Positions 7,919 through 17,070 of a stretch of DNA of 42,565 nucleotides are shown here, one piece after another. The notes under the pieces are model-generated. The model was not told the origin of the DNA and did not search any database. It saw only the letters and a list, made by a program, of their open reading frames with translations. The stretch spans positions 1 through 42,565 of the forward strand of contig JANYDU010000039.1 in the NCBI GenBank assembly GCA_025359805.1, written 5' to 3'. A program made the position numbers and the translations under genes. The stretch comes from Bacteroidota bacterium (lineage in GTDB: Bacteria > Bacteroidota > Bacteroidia > UKL13-3). The number at the start of each line of letters is the position of its first letter. Positions within the stretch are counted from its first letter, which is position 1.

Positions 7919-9934
7919 ATGCAATTCGACAAGAAAAATTACAGCAACGATATTTTATTAAACCTATACAAAGGCATGCTTAAACCAAGGATGATTGAAG
8001 AAAAAATGTTAATTCTTCTTCGCCAAGGGCAGGTGAGCAAATGGTTCTCTGGAATTGGTCAAGAAGCTATTAGTGTTGGAACTACATTAGCACTTGATAG
8101 TGATGAATATATATTGCCGTTGCATCGTAATTTGGGTGTGTGGACAAACAGAGATATGCCTTTTGCAAAATTATTTTCGCAATGGCAAGGCAAATTAAAT
8201 GGGTATTCAAAAGGCAGAGAACGCTCGTTTCACTTTGGCACAAACGAGCATCATATTGTTGGAATGATTTCTCATTTGGGTGCTATGCTGGGTGTGGCAG
8301 ACGGAATTGCATTGGCGAATAAAATTCGCAACGAAAAAAAAGTTACTGTTGTTTTTAGTGGAGATGGAGGTGCCAGCGAAGGGGATTTTCATGAAGCGTT
8401 AAATACGGCTGCTGTTTGGGATTTACCAGTTATATTTTTAATAGAAAATAATGGCTATGGATTATCTACTCCAAGCAATGATCAGTTCCGCTTTAAAAAT
8501 TTTATTGATAAAGGAGTTGGTTACGGAATGCAAGCTTATAAAGTGGATGGAAATAATATTTTAGAGGTGTATGATACCATAAAAAATATTTCGTCATCCA
8601 TAAAAAACAATCCTCATCCTGTTATTTTAGAGTGTATCACGTTTCGTATGCGGGGGCACGAAGAAGCTTCCGGAACTAAATATGTGCCTAAACATTTATT
8701 TGATGAATGGGGTAAAAAAGATCCACTTACCAACTACGAAAATTATTTAAAAGAGGAAAAAATTCTCACCGATGAAATGATTGGAGAATATCGTTTGGCA
8801 TTTAAAAAAGAAATTGATGAAGGAGTGGAAATGGTTTTAAATGAGCCTGAAATTATTCCAAATACCGTTTTAGAATTAGCAGATTTATATGCTCCAATTG
8901 AAATAAAACAAAGTGAAAATTTTGAAGGTTTACAAAACGTAATAGTGAAACCATCTTCAAACAAAAAAACAAAAAAACGTTTGGTGGATGCAATCAGCGA
9001 TGGACTAAAACAAAGCATGCAAAAGCATTCTAGTTTAGTTTTGATGGGACAAGATATTGCTGAGTATGGTGGCGTGTTTAAAATCACACAAGGATTTTTA
9101 GAAGAGTTTGGAAAAGATAGAGTGCGAAATACACCACTTTGCGAAAGTGCCATATTGGGTGCAGGTTACGGACTTTCCATTATGGGAATGAAAGTAATGG
9201 TTGAAATGCAATTTGCCGATTTTGTAAGCGTAGGATTTAATCAAATTGTAAATAATTTAGCTAAAAGTTTTTACCGCTGGGGGCAACCTGCAGATGTTGT
9301 GGTACGTATGCCAACAGGTGCTGGTGTAGGTGCAGGGCCATTTCATTCACAAAGCAATGAAGCTTGGTTTTTTCATGTACCTGGTTTAAAAATTGTGTAT
9401 CCATCCACACCATCTGATGCTAAAGGTTTGTTAGCGGCTTCGTTTACCGATCCTAATCCAATTTTATTTTTTGAGCATAAAAATTTATACCGTGCTGTTG
9501 ATTTAGAAGAAGAAGTTTTTGATGATTATTATGAAATAGAAATTGGTCCTTCAAGAAAAGTGCGTGATGGAAATGAAGTAAGTATTATTACTTATGGTGC
9601 TGCTGTGTATTGGGCAAAAAAATATGTTGATGAAACAGGAATTGATGCTGATATTATTGATTTAAGAACCCTACTTCCTTGGGATAAAAATGCAGTTGAA
9701 GCCAGTATAAAAAAAACAGGTAAAGCATTTATTTTACATGAAGATACATTAACTGGTGGAATAGGTGCAGAGATTGCTGCACATATTTCACAATATTGTT
9801 TTACCTATTTAGATGCCCCCGTTATACGCAGTGGAAGTTTAGATTCCCCCGTTCCGTTTAATATGGACTTAGAAAATAATTATTTACCCCGTGAAAGATT
9901 TAAAAAAGAGTTGGATGAGTTGTTGAAGTTTTAA
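7919..9934 (+). CDS. Fused alpha/beta 2-oxoacid dehydrogenase E1
   Basis: A 671-aa thiamine-diphosphate enzyme in which the E1 alpha and beta subunits are one chain, a common arrangement in Bacteroidota. The alpha half (1 to about 330) has the ThDP/Mg motif GDGGASEG (148-155) with the paired asparagines of IENNGYG (175-181). The beta half (about 355-671) has MGQDIAEYGG, NTPLCESAILG, a conserved MPTGAGVGAGPFHSQ and the C-terminal transketolase-type domain. It decarboxylates a 2-oxoacid and hands the acyl group to an E2 lipoyl protein. The arrangement is typical of branched-chain 2-oxoacid dehydrogenases, but a pyruvate-type substrate is possible. No E2 or E3 gene lies in the window. Confidence 0.93.
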   Translation: MQFDKKNYSNDILLNLYKGMLKPRMIEEKMLILLRQGQVSKWFSGIGQEAISVGTTLALDSDEYILPLHRNLGVWTNRDMPFAKLFSQWQGKLNGYSKGRERSFHFGTNEHHIVGMISHLGAMLGVADGIALANKIRNEKKVTVVFSGDGGASEGDFHEALNTAAVWDLPVIFLIENNGYGLSTPSNDQFRFKNFIDKGVGYGMQAYKVDGNNILEVYDTIKNISSSIKNNPHPVILECITFRMRGHEEASGTKYVPKHLFDEWGKKDPLTNYENYLKEEKILTDEMIGEYRLAFKKEIDEGVEMVLNEPEIIPNTVLELADLYAPIEIKQSENFEGLQNVIVKPSSNKKTKKRLVDAISDGLKQSMQKHSSLVLMGQDIAEYGGVFKITQGFLEEFGKDRVRNTPLCESAILGAGYGLSIMGMKVMVEMQFADFVSVGFNQIVNNLAKSFYRWGQPADVVVRMPTGAGVGAGPFHSQSNEAWFFHVPGLKIVYPSTPSDAKGLLAASFTDPNPILFFEHKNLYRAVDLEEEVFDDYYEIEIGPSRKVRDGNEVSIITYGAAVYWAKKYVDETGIDADIIDLRTLLPWDKNAVEASIKKTGKAFILHEDTLTGGIGAEIAAHISQYCFTYLDAPVIRSGSLDSPVPFNMDLENNYLPRERFKKELDELLKF

Positions 9935-9966
9935 TTTTTACAATAAAGTTAATTACAGTTACAACA

Positions 9967-10932
9967 TTAAAAATTCTGCACAATCCAAAAATACAACGGC
10001 AATCCTAAAGTAATATTTATTGGAAAAGTTACTGCAAGAGCCATCGGTAAATAAAGTCCGGGATTAGCTTTAGGTACTGTTATTTTCATAGCAGCAGGCA
10101 CTGCAATATAAGAAGCACTTGCCGCTAAAACTGCAAATACAAATCGGTTGGTTATATCTGATGTAACTATTGAACTTAATGCCGCAAATGCTAATCCGTT
10201 TATAAGTGGAATGAGTATCGCAAAAGCAAACGGAAACCATCCATAAGAAAAGAACGACTTAAGTTTTCTGCCACTTGTAATTCCCATATCTAAAAGAAAA
10301 ATAGCAAGAAATCCTTTAAATAAATCATTTGTAAATGGTTTGATTCCTTCTGCCTGTTTTGCATTGGCAAATAGTCCAATTACTAAGCTTCCTAAAATTA
10401 ATAAAACACTGCCATTGGTTAATGAATGTTTGATTACAGATGGAATTTTGATTTTGGTAGTTGAGTCTTCTTTATTAAATATAGATATTAAAACTAAACC
10501 TATAATTATTGCTGGCGATTCCATCAAAGCCATAATAGCTACCATATGTCCATGAAGTGTTAACTGCTGAGATTCAAGATAAGAAACTGCCGTTACAAAA
10601 GTTACTGCACTTACCGAGCCATAAGCAGCAGCAATAGCACCTGCATCAAACACATTTAATTTTCTTTTCAAAATAAAAAAAGTATACAATGGAATGAGCA
10701 TTGAAATGCAAATACCAAACAACATCGACCAAGCAATTTCAGTTGTAAATGTTTCGTGTGATAATTCTTGTCCGCCTTTAAATCCAATAGAAAATAACAA
10801 ATACAGTGAAATAAATTTTGAAGAATTAGGTGGTATTTCTAAATCGCTTTTTAAATAGACTGCAATAATTCCGAGCACAAAAAATAGTAGTGCAGGATTT
10901 GTTAAATTTTCTAGTAATAAATTAAAATTCAT
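9967..10932 (-). CDS. SbtA-type sodium-dependent bicarbonate permease
   Basis: A 321-aa inner-membrane protein with about ten hydrophobic segments, recognisable as the SbtA/DUF897 family. Diagnostic stretches are LLFSIGFKGGQEL (46-58), DAGAIAAAYGSVSAVTFVTA, MALMESPAI and LAASASYIAVPAAM. Cyanobacterial SbtA couples sodium entry to bicarbonate uptake. Heterotrophic Bacteroidota carry relatives thought to supply bicarbonate for anaplerotic carboxylation. It is the last gene of a leftward operon, 41 nt after a carbonic anhydrase, which strongly supports an inorganic-carbon role. The PII-like SbtB partner found beside cyanobacterial SbtA is absent here. Its end is only 32 nt from the convergent E1 gene, with no clear hairpin between. 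Confidence 0.9.
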   Translation of the reverse strand: MNFNLLLENLTNPALLFFVLGIIAVYLKSDLEIPPNSSKFISLYLLFSIGFKGGQELSHETFTTEIAWSMLFGICISMLIPLYTFFILKRKLNVFDAGAIAAAYGSVSAVTFVTAVSYLESQQLTLHGHMVAIMALMESPAIIIGLVLISIFNKEDSTTKIKIPSVIKHSLTNGSVLLILGSLVIGLFANAKQAEGIKPFTNDLFKGFLAIFLLDMGITSGRKLKSFFSYGWFPFAFAILIPLINGLAFAALSSIVTSDITNRFVFAVLAASASYIAVPAAMKITVPKANPGLYLPMALAVTFPINITLGLPLYFWIVQNF

Positions 10933-10973
10933 TTTTTATTGATGATTAATTGTTTGTGTATGTTCACTAATGA

Positions 10974-11717
10974 TTATTGAATAAACTCTAACTCTCCTGT
11001 TTGCAAAGTATAAAAGGCTCCAACAATTTTTATTTGACCTTTAAGTTCCATCTCTTTTAAAATTGGGCTTCTTTCTCTAATTAAATTCAAGTTTAGTCTA
11101 ACATTATTTTCAGCTACTTCTCTCATGTAAGCTTCATTTTTGGAGGTTTTTTCTCCTGTAAAATTTTTACTCATTTCAACTGCTGGTTTAATATTCGAAA
11201 GCATCGCAGTGATATTTCCTAGTTTCACATCATCAATTGCTCCTCTCACAGCCCCACAATGTTGATGACCCATAACAAGAATGAGTTTTGCTCCTGATAC
11301 TTTGCAAGCAAATTCCATACTTCCTAAAAGATCTGTATTCACAAAGTTACCAGCCACCCTGCCAACAAATACATCTCCTAAACCTTGGTCAAAAACATCT
11401 TCAACCGGAATTCTACTATCCACACAACTTAAAACCATAGCTTTTGGAAATTGCCCACTTGTTGCTATTCTTCTAACTTCTTCCGAGTGTACACGTTGAG
11501 TAAGTTTATTTTCTACAAAGCGTTTATTGCCTTCTTTAAAATCTTGCAAAACCATATCGGGTGTAAGCTTAGCTTGGTCAGCGGCAGTTAAAATATGCTT
11601 GCTTGGAAATAATTTTTCAGTTGATTCGGATGATTTATTTTTATGACTCGAATAGCATCCATTAATAATTAAAAGTATGAGAATAAATACGGTGAGTTTT
11701 GAAAAAGACTTTGTCAT
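10974..11717 (-). CDS. Lipoprotein beta-carbonic anhydrase
   Basis: A 247-aa beta-class carbonic anhydrase that interconverts CO2 and bicarbonate. The zinc site is visible: Cys98-x-Asp100-Ser-Arg102 (SCVDSR), His151 and Cys154 (GHQHCG). The N-terminus has a hydrophobic stretch ending IINGC, a lipobox with Cys21, then a polar Ser/Lys-rich linker, so the enzyme is predicted to be a periplasm-facing lipoprotein. Most bacterial beta-class enzymes are cytoplasmic. Placed next to the SbtA-type permease, it could feed bicarbonate to it. An in-frame ATG at 11741 would add 8 residues; a 24-bp tandem duplication makes the two starts look alike, and I choose the inner one because it gives a normal lipoprotein signal length. 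Confidence 0.93.
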   Translation of the reverse strand: MTKSFSKLTVFILILLIINGCYSSHKNKSSESTEKLFPSKHILTAADQAKLTPDMVLQDFKEGNKRFVENKLTQRVHSEEVRRIATSGQFPKAMVLSCVDSRIPVEDVFDQGLGDVFVGRVAGNFVNTDLLGSMEFACKVSGAKLILVMGHQHCGAVRGAIDDVKLGNITAMLSNIKPAVEMSKNFTGEKTSKNEAYMREVAENNVRLNLNLIRERSPILKEMELKGQIKIVGAFYTLQTGELEFIQ

Positions 11718-11761
11718 GTTATTTAATTTTGTTGTTTTCATGTTATTTAATTTTATTATTT
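11714..11761. repeat. 24-bp tandem duplication at the carbonic anhydrase start
   Basis: The units 11714-11737 and 11738-11761 share their first 17 bases exactly (TCATGTTATTTAATTTT) and differ at two of the last seven. Each carries an ATG on the minus strand, so the translation start and its leader are duplicated in frame. Confidence 0.8.
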
Positions 11762-11980
11762 TAAGGGTTCCCTACTTTTGTCAACAAGGTTTTGAGATTC
11801 AATCCAATTCCATATTATATATATGGTAACAGCTGAAATAACAACCAAAAACATGATGGTTAACATTTCGGCTGTTGATTTATAAGTTCTTCCATCTATT
11901 CCATTTGATGGAGAAATTGTACCTGCTATAATAAGTAGTAAAACTAGTAGCAGTGATTGAAATCCTGTTTTTTCTTTCAT
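11756..11980 (-). CDS. Small two-segment membrane protein in the SbtA/CA operon
   Basis: A 74-aa protein I do not recognise. It has two hydrophobic segments (about 8-23, SLLLVLLLIIAGTIS, and 39-59, MLTIMFLVVISAVTIYIIWNW) joined by a short polar loop with DGRTYKS, and a charged tail. The predicted topology is a membrane hairpin. It lies between another small membrane protein (13-nt gap) and the carbonic anhydrase (14 nt to the first ATG), so it is almost surely co-transcribed with the bicarbonate permease. It may be an accessory subunit; no function can be assigned. Coding potential is supported by tight packing and a start consistent with the operon. Confidence 0.7.
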   Translation of the reverse strand: MKEKTGFQSLLLVLLLIIAGTISPSNGIDGRTYKSTAEMLTIMFLVVISAVTIYIIWNWIESQNLVDKSREPLK

Positions 11981-11993
11981 GATTATTGTAGAA

Positions 11994-12245
11994 TTAGTTT
12001 TTGTTAAGATTCTTTTTGTTAATTAATTTAAAGGCAAAACCCATTGGACTTATTAAAAGAATTAGAAGGGGTTCTCCATAAGTTAATAATGTGAAAACTA
12101 ATAAAGGTGCGAATACAACTTCTAAGTCTAAGTTAAGAATATTGAAATACTTTGAAAGTATTAAGACTAGAGTAATCAATGCTCCTAAAATGAGAACAAA
12201 TATTTCCGATACTTTATTTGTGCTTTGTTGTGTTTGATTTTTCAT
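11994..12245 (-). CDS. Small membrane protein, first gene of the SbtA/CA operon
   Basis: An 83-aa unrecognised protein with two hydrophobic segments (about 14-30, IFVLILGALITLVLILS, and 43-71, VFAPLLVFTLLTYGEPLLILLISPMG in part) and a basic Lys/Asn-rich C-terminus. It is the promoter-proximal gene of the leftward unit with the second small membrane protein, the carbonic anhydrase and the SbtA-type permease. Upstream are a -7-like sequence TAAAATTTG (minus strand, 12250-12258, one base longer than consensus) and the 40-bp element shared with lysR. Function is unknown; an accessory or regulatory subunit of the transporter is a guess from position only. Confidence 0.68.
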   Translation of the reverse strand: MKNQTQQSTNKVSEIFVLILGALITLVLILSKYFNILNLDLEVVFAPLLVFTLLTYGEPLLILLISPMGFAFKLINKKNLNKN

Positions 12246-12280
12246 GAGGCAAATTTTAGGATTCTATTGCATATATTTTT

Positions 12281-12320
12281 ATTTATATATCTTATGTTAT
12301 ATATAAAAAATATTTATGTA
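12281..12320. promoter_or_regulatory. Candidate LysR operator upstream of the SbtA/CA operon
   Basis: This 40-bp stretch matches 18841-18880, in front of lysR, at 34 of 40 positions without gaps, including the exact 16-mer ATAAAAAATATTTATG (12303-12318). It contains the inverted repeat ATAAA-N5-TTTAT, which also fits the TNA-N7-TNA pattern of CbbR/CmpR-type LysR sites. It starts about 35 nt upstream of the first ATG and about 22 nt beyond the -7-like box, the position expected for a LysR activator site. Binding is inferred. Confidence 0.6.
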
Positions 12321-12344
12321 TAAATTCATATTCGTTTACACTTT

Positions 12345-12383
12345 AAAAAACCAAAAGGTGATATATTTTTTATATCACCTTTT
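12345..12383 (-). terminator. Terminator of the RND efflux operon
   Basis: A perfect 13-bp stem, AAAAGGTGATATA (12353-12365) with TATATCACCTTTT (12371-12383), around a T5 loop, followed on the minus strand by TTTTGGTTTTTT. It separates the efflux operon from the SbtA/CA operon, so the latter needs its own promoter. Confidence 0.85.
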
Positions 12384-12420
12384 AAATTAGAAAAAGATTG
12401 CTCTTGGGTTTTATAGGCTT

Positions 12421-13863
12421 CTACCGCCATCCACCACCTAATGCTTGGTAAATATTTATCATCGCATTCATTTGTTGTTTTTTGGTTTCAATCAAATCAA
12501 ATTTTGAATCCAATGCATCACGTTGCGTTAATAATACTTCCATATAATCTGCTCTAGCTGATTTAAACAAGGTTGTAGAAATATCGATTGATTGTGTAAG
12601 TGCCTGTACTTGTTTTTCTTTTAGGTCGTAACTCTTTTTCAAATTATTAATATTTGATAGTTGGTTTACCACTTCAATATGCGCATTTAAAATAGTTCTC
12701 TCATAATTATACACTGCTTGAACTTGTTTTGAATTAGCCGAATAAAAATTTGCTTTAATGGCATTTCTATTAATTAAAGGGGCTACCAAATCTCCAGTTA
12801 AATTATACAAAAGCGATTGAGGCGTTTGTACTAAATATTGAGGATTAAATGCTCGATATCCAACACCCGCTGTGATTATAAAAGAAGGGTAAAACTGTGC
12901 TTTAGCGACTGTTACATCTAACTTTGCTGCAAGCAATGCTTGCTCGGCTTGTTTAATATCTGTTCGATTGTATAATAACTGTGAGGGAATTCCTGAATGA
13001 ATGGTATCAATAGGTAAATCAGTAAAGCCTTTTGAATTTCTAGTAACCGCTTGAGGAAACCTACCAACCAAAAAATTGATTCGGTTTTCGGTTTCTGTAA
13101 TTTGTTGTATGATGTAAAACTGACGGCTTTGGTTTTTTAGAACTTCTGCTTCAAATCTCCGCACGGCTAACTCAGTTACTCTGGCAGACTGTTTCTCTAA
13201 TTTTACTATTTCAAGAGAGTTTTGATAAATTTCAATGTTCTTTTTCAAAATATCCAATTGATTATCCAATGCTATTAATTCATAATAAGAATTTGCAATC
13301 TCAGCAATCAAATGTGTTACCATAAAATTTTTACCTTCAATGGTAGATAGGTATTTGTACAAAGCAGCTTTTTTTGCGTTACGTAATTTTTTCCAAATGT
13401 CAACTTCCCAAGAAGTATTAACTCCAAACACATAATTTTGTAGAGGATCAGGGAAGGCTTTGCCAGGCATAATTTCGTTAGTTGCATCACTCGCTCCTTG
13501 ACTTGTATATCTCCCCACCTTTTCAACACCTGCACCTAATCCTGCATTCATAAAAGGCAAGAAGGCTCCTCTTCTGGATCTAACTTCGTTTTTAGCTATT
13601 TGAATTTCTTGTAATACAATATTCAGTTCTTGATTTTTTTCAAGAGCCGAATCAATTAATGAAATCAATGCTGAATCTTTAAAAAACTCTTTCCACTTAG
13701 TTTGTCCTGTATTGATTGTATCTTTTAAATTGTTATAACTAAGAGGGACTGTTTTGTTCTCTGTTTTTCGCCCTAAATTAGGAACTGTACATGCATTCAA
13801 TAATAGAGCAATTAAGGTTATTGCTAAAAATTTCAATGTTATATTTTTATACATTTTCTTCAT
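12421..13863 (-). CDS. Outer-membrane efflux lipoprotein (NodT/OprM type)
   Basis: A 480-aa outer-membrane channel of a tripartite RND pump. The signal sequence ends in a lipobox, LLNAC (Cys25), so the N-terminus is lipidated. Two TolC-like repeats follow, with helical coiled-coil regions and the typical NRTDIKQAEQALLAAKLDVTVAKAQFYP stretch in part at about 295-325. It is the third gene of the leftward operon MFP-RND-OMF, and its start overlaps the pump gene by 17 nt, indicating translational coupling. An inner start at Met4 is possible. Substrate is unknown. Confidence 0.92.
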   Translation of the reverse strand: MKKMYKNITLKFLAITLIALLLNACTVPNLGRKTENKTVPLSYNNLKDTINTGQTKWKEFFKDSALISLIDSALEKNQELNIVLQEIQIAKNEVRSRRGAFLPFMNAGLGAGVEKVGRYTSQGASDATNEIMPGKAFPDPLQNYVFGVNTSWEVDIWKKLRNAKKAALYKYLSTIEGKNFMVTHLIAEIANSYYELIALDNQLDILKKNIEIYQNSLEIVKLEKQSARVTELAVRRFEAEVLKNQSRQFYIIQQITETENRINFLVGRFPQAVTRNSKGFTDLPIDTIHSGIPSQLLYNRTDIKQAEQALLAAKLDVTVAKAQFYPSFIITAGVGYRAFNPQYLVQTPQSLLYNLTGDLVAPLINRNAIKANFYSANSKQVQAVYNYERTILNAHIEVVNQLSNINNLKKSYDLKEKQVQALTQSIDISTTLFKSARADYMEVLLTQRDALDSKFDLIETKKQQMNAMINIYQALGGGWR

Positions 13864-16800
13864 TCTCTTTAGGTTGAGGAAATTTGTCCATTTGGTGAAC
13901 TAAATCTTCGGTTAATGAACTATCATCTTCATTTTTAATAAGCTTGCGTCCTTCTGCTATGGAGCCAAAAATATAATACAATCCAGGTACGATGATAACT
14001 CCGAAAATGGTACCGAAAATCATACCGCCTAAGGCAGAAGCGCCTATTGTTTTGTTTCCTATAGCACCGGCACCGTGAGCAAGAACCAATGGAATTAATC
14101 CTGCAATAAAAGCGAAGGAGGTCATTAATATTGGACGAAAACGCACCTTTGCACCTTCAATTGCGGCTTCTAAAACAGTTGCTCCTTGATGTTGTTTTTG
14201 CACAGCAAACTCAACAATTAATACAGCATTTTTACCTAGCAATCCAACTAACATCACCAATCCTATTTGAGCATAAATATCGTTGGCCAATCCTAAACCT
14301 TTAATAAAAAGGAATGATCCAAATATTCCAGCCGGTAATGAAAATATCACTGCTAACGGAATGATGAAACTTTCATATTGAGCCGCTAAAACAAAGTATA
14401 CAAATACCAATACAATAATGAAAATATAAATGGCTTCATTTCCTCTTCTTGTTTCATCATAAGAGAGCGCTGCCCAATCTATATCATACCCATTGGGTAA
14501 AGTTTTAGCTGCCTCTTGCACAGCTTTAATTGCTTCTCCACTACTGTAACCTTTTGCAGGACCACCTCTAATAGCAGCAGTATTATACATATTGTATCTG
14601 TTGATTTCATTGGCTCCTTGCTTTTTCTTAATTTTCATGAAGGCAGAAAAAGGAACCATTTCATCACGATTATTTTTAACGTACAAATTCATCACGTCAG
14701 ATGGAAGTCTTCGATACTCAGGAGCCGCTTGCACAAATACTTTAAAGAAACGTTGATATTTAATAAAACCAAGTTCGTAAGTACTTCCAACAAAAATTGA
14801 AAGTGTATTCATTGCATTGCCAATAGTTACCCCTTTTTGCATGGCAGCTTGGTTATCAATTTCAATTTCATATTGCGGATAGTTGGCGCTGAAAAACGTA
14901 AATAACCCAGTAATTTCTTTCCGCTTTCGCATCTCAGTCATGAAATCGGTTGTAACTTTTTCTAACTGTTTATAATCACCGCTGTTGGTTTTGTCTAATA
15001 GTTGTAATGCAAAACCACCTGCTGCTCCAAAACCAGGTACTGCAGGTGGATCAAAAAACTCAATAGTTGCTCCAGGAATAGATTTTGATTTTTCTTCCAA
15101 TTCAGTAATGATTTCGGCAACTGAATGATCACGTTCAGACCATGATTTTAAGTTAATCAAACAAGTACCTGCATTAGACCCACGTCCTTCAGTTAATACT
15201 TCATAACCTGCAATTGACGATACTGATTTAACGCCTTCTACTTTCTGAATAAGAGCTACTAATTTGTTGGATAAATCATTCGTTCTTTCAAGTGTTGATC
15301 CTGGAGGTGTTTGAATAATGGCGTATAACATTCCTTGGTCTTCACTTGGAATAAATCCTGTTGGTAGGCTATTACTTATGCCAAATATTCCGAGCCCAAA
15401 TACAACGAATATGCCAATAGTAATAATTTTTCGATGGGCAATCTTTCTTAACAGCCAAACGTATTTTCCGGTGAGCTTTTCAAACCAATTGTTAAAACCA
15501 TCAAGCAGTCTGTTCAACCAAGTTTTCTTTCTGGGTTTTCCATGATTGTTTTTTAAAATCATTGCGCATAAAACGGGTGTTACAGTTAGCGCTACTATTC
15601 CTGAAAGAACAATTGCTGATGCCATGGTAATAGAAAACTGTCTGTAAAAAGTTCCAACTGGTCCTGTCATAAAAGACACTGGTAAGAATACTGAAACCAT
15701 TAGCAAAGTTATGGCGATAACTGCTCCACTAATTTCACCAATAACTTTTTTTACAGCATGATATGGAGACAGATGTTCTTCCTCCATCTTTGCATGTACA
15801 GCCTCTACAACAACTATAGCATCATCAACCACAATTCCAATTGCTAATACAAGAGCAAACAAAGTAACCATGTTGATGGTAAGTCCGAACAATTGCATAC
15901 AAAAAAATGCGCCAACCAATGAGATAGGAACAGCTAATGTTGGAATCAAAGTTGATCGCCAATCACCCAAAAAAATAAATACAACTAGTGCAACTAAAAT
16001 AAAAGCGTCTCTTAAGGTATGAACAACATTTTCGATAGATGCATCCAAAAAATTGGAAACATCATAACTGATTTCATAATCCATTCCGGGAGGAAAAGTT
16101 TTCTTCAGCTCTTCCAACTTCTCTTTCACTTTTCCAATCACTTCACTTGCATTGCTTCCATATGTTTGCTTCAAAACCAACGCTGCAGATGGGTTCCCGT
16201 TCATACTAGAATAAATATCATAATATTCACTTCCTAATGCAACAGTTGCTACATCTTTTAAGCGAAGCATTTCCCCATTTGGATTTGATTTGATAATTAC
16301 ATTTTCATATTGTTTTGGTTCATTAAAACGGTCGCTATAAGCCAATACATATTCAAGCGCTTCTGCCTGTTTGCTATCTCCTCTTCCAATACGACCAGGT
16401 TTACCAATAATACTTTGATTACTTAAAGCTTCCATTACTTCATCAGGAGAAACTTTATAGGCACGCATCCTGTCAGGATTTAACCAAACACGCATTGCAT
16501 ACTGACGGCTACCTAAAATTCTAACTTGCCCAATTCCATTGATACGTTGTAATTCGGGAACCATGTTTACTCCGGCATAGTTGAATAAAAATTTCATGTT
16601 GGCATTTTTATCTTTACTATAAAGATTAACATACATCAACATACTAGGAATTACAGGTGTAATAACAACACCTTCTCGCTGAACCAATGTGGGCAATCTG
16701 TTAGTTACTTGCTGCACACGATTAGAAACTTGTACCAATGCTTGATTGATATCTGTGCCTGGATTAAATACAACTTGTATATTGGCCTCTCCTGCACTTG

Positions 16801-17047
16801 TAGCATCTGATGTCATGTATCGCATACCCCAAGCTCCATTAATAGATTGCTCTAAAGGAATAATAACAGATTCGGCTAATGATTTAGCACTTGCTCCTGG
16901 ATAAGAAGCAGAAACCATAACCACTGGAGGAGCCACTTCAGGAAATTGTGAAGTAGGCAAAGTTTTAATAGCCAGTGTGCCTATAAATAAAATAACAAGC
17001 GATATAACTATGGCAAGTACTGGTCTTTGAATGAATTTACTGAACAT
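13847..17047 (-). CDS. RND efflux pump, HAE1 (AcrB-like) family
   Basis: A 1066-aa inner-membrane proton-driven exporter of normal length, with twelve predicted membrane helices and two large periplasmic loops. The proton-relay aspartates are Asp408-Asp409 in GIVVDDAIVVVEAV. The N-terminus (MFSKFIQRPVLAIVIS), QFPEVAPP and the GAGAIGNKTIGASALGGM signature near residue 990 are typical of the hydrophobe/amphiphile (HAE1) branch rather than the heavy-metal branch. It works with the MFP upstream and the outer-membrane lipoprotein downstream. The substrate cannot be predicted; multidrug, bile-acid-like or solvent export would all fit. Confidence 0.95.
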   Translation of the reverse strand: MFSKFIQRPVLAIVISLVILFIGTLAIKTLPTSQFPEVAPPVVMVSASYPGASAKSLAESVIIPLEQSINGAWGMRYMTSDATSAGEANIQVVFNPGTDINQALVQVSNRVQQVTNRLPTLVQREGVVITPVIPSMLMYVNLYSKDKNANMKFLFNYAGVNMVPELQRINGIGQVRILGSRQYAMRVWLNPDRMRAYKVSPDEVMEALSNQSIIGKPGRIGRGDSKQAEALEYVLAYSDRFNEPKQYENVIIKSNPNGEMLRLKDVATVALGSEYYDIYSSMNGNPSAALVLKQTYGSNASEVIGKVKEKLEELKKTFPPGMDYEISYDVSNFLDASIENVVHTLRDAFILVALVVFIFLGDWRSTLIPTLAVPISLVGAFFCMQLFGLTINMVTLFALVLAIGIVVDDAIVVVEAVHAKMEEEHLSPYHAVKKVIGEISGAVIAITLLMVSVFLPVSFMTGPVGTFYRQFSITMASAIVLSGIVALTVTPVLCAMILKNNHGKPRKKTWLNRLLDGFNNWFEKLTGKYVWLLRKIAHRKIITIGIFVVFGLGIFGISNSLPTGFIPSEDQGMLYAIIQTPPGSTLERTNDLSNKLVALIQKVEGVKSVSSIAGYEVLTEGRGSNAGTCLINLKSWSERDHSVAEIITELEEKSKSIPGATIEFFDPPAVPGFGAAGGFALQLLDKTNSGDYKQLEKVTTDFMTEMRKRKEITGLFTFFSANYPQYEIEIDNQAAMQKGVTIGNAMNTLSIFVGSTYELGFIKYQRFFKVFVQAAPEYRRLPSDVMNLYVKNNRDEMVPFSAFMKIKKKQGANEINRYNMYNTAAIRGGPAKGYSSGEAIKAVQEAAKTLPNGYDIDWAALSYDETRRGNEAIYIFIIVLVFVYFVLAAQYESFIIPLAVIFSLPAGIFGSFLFIKGLGLANDIYAQIGLVMLVGLLGKNAVLIVEFAVQKQHQGATVLEAAIEGAKVRFRPILMTSFAFIAGLIPLVLAHGAGAIGNKTIGASALGGMIFGTIFGVIIVPGLYYIFGSIAEGRKLIKNEDDSSLTEDLVHQMDKFPQPKENEENV

Positions 17048-17070
17048 GTTCTTTTGTTTTAATAATTAAA

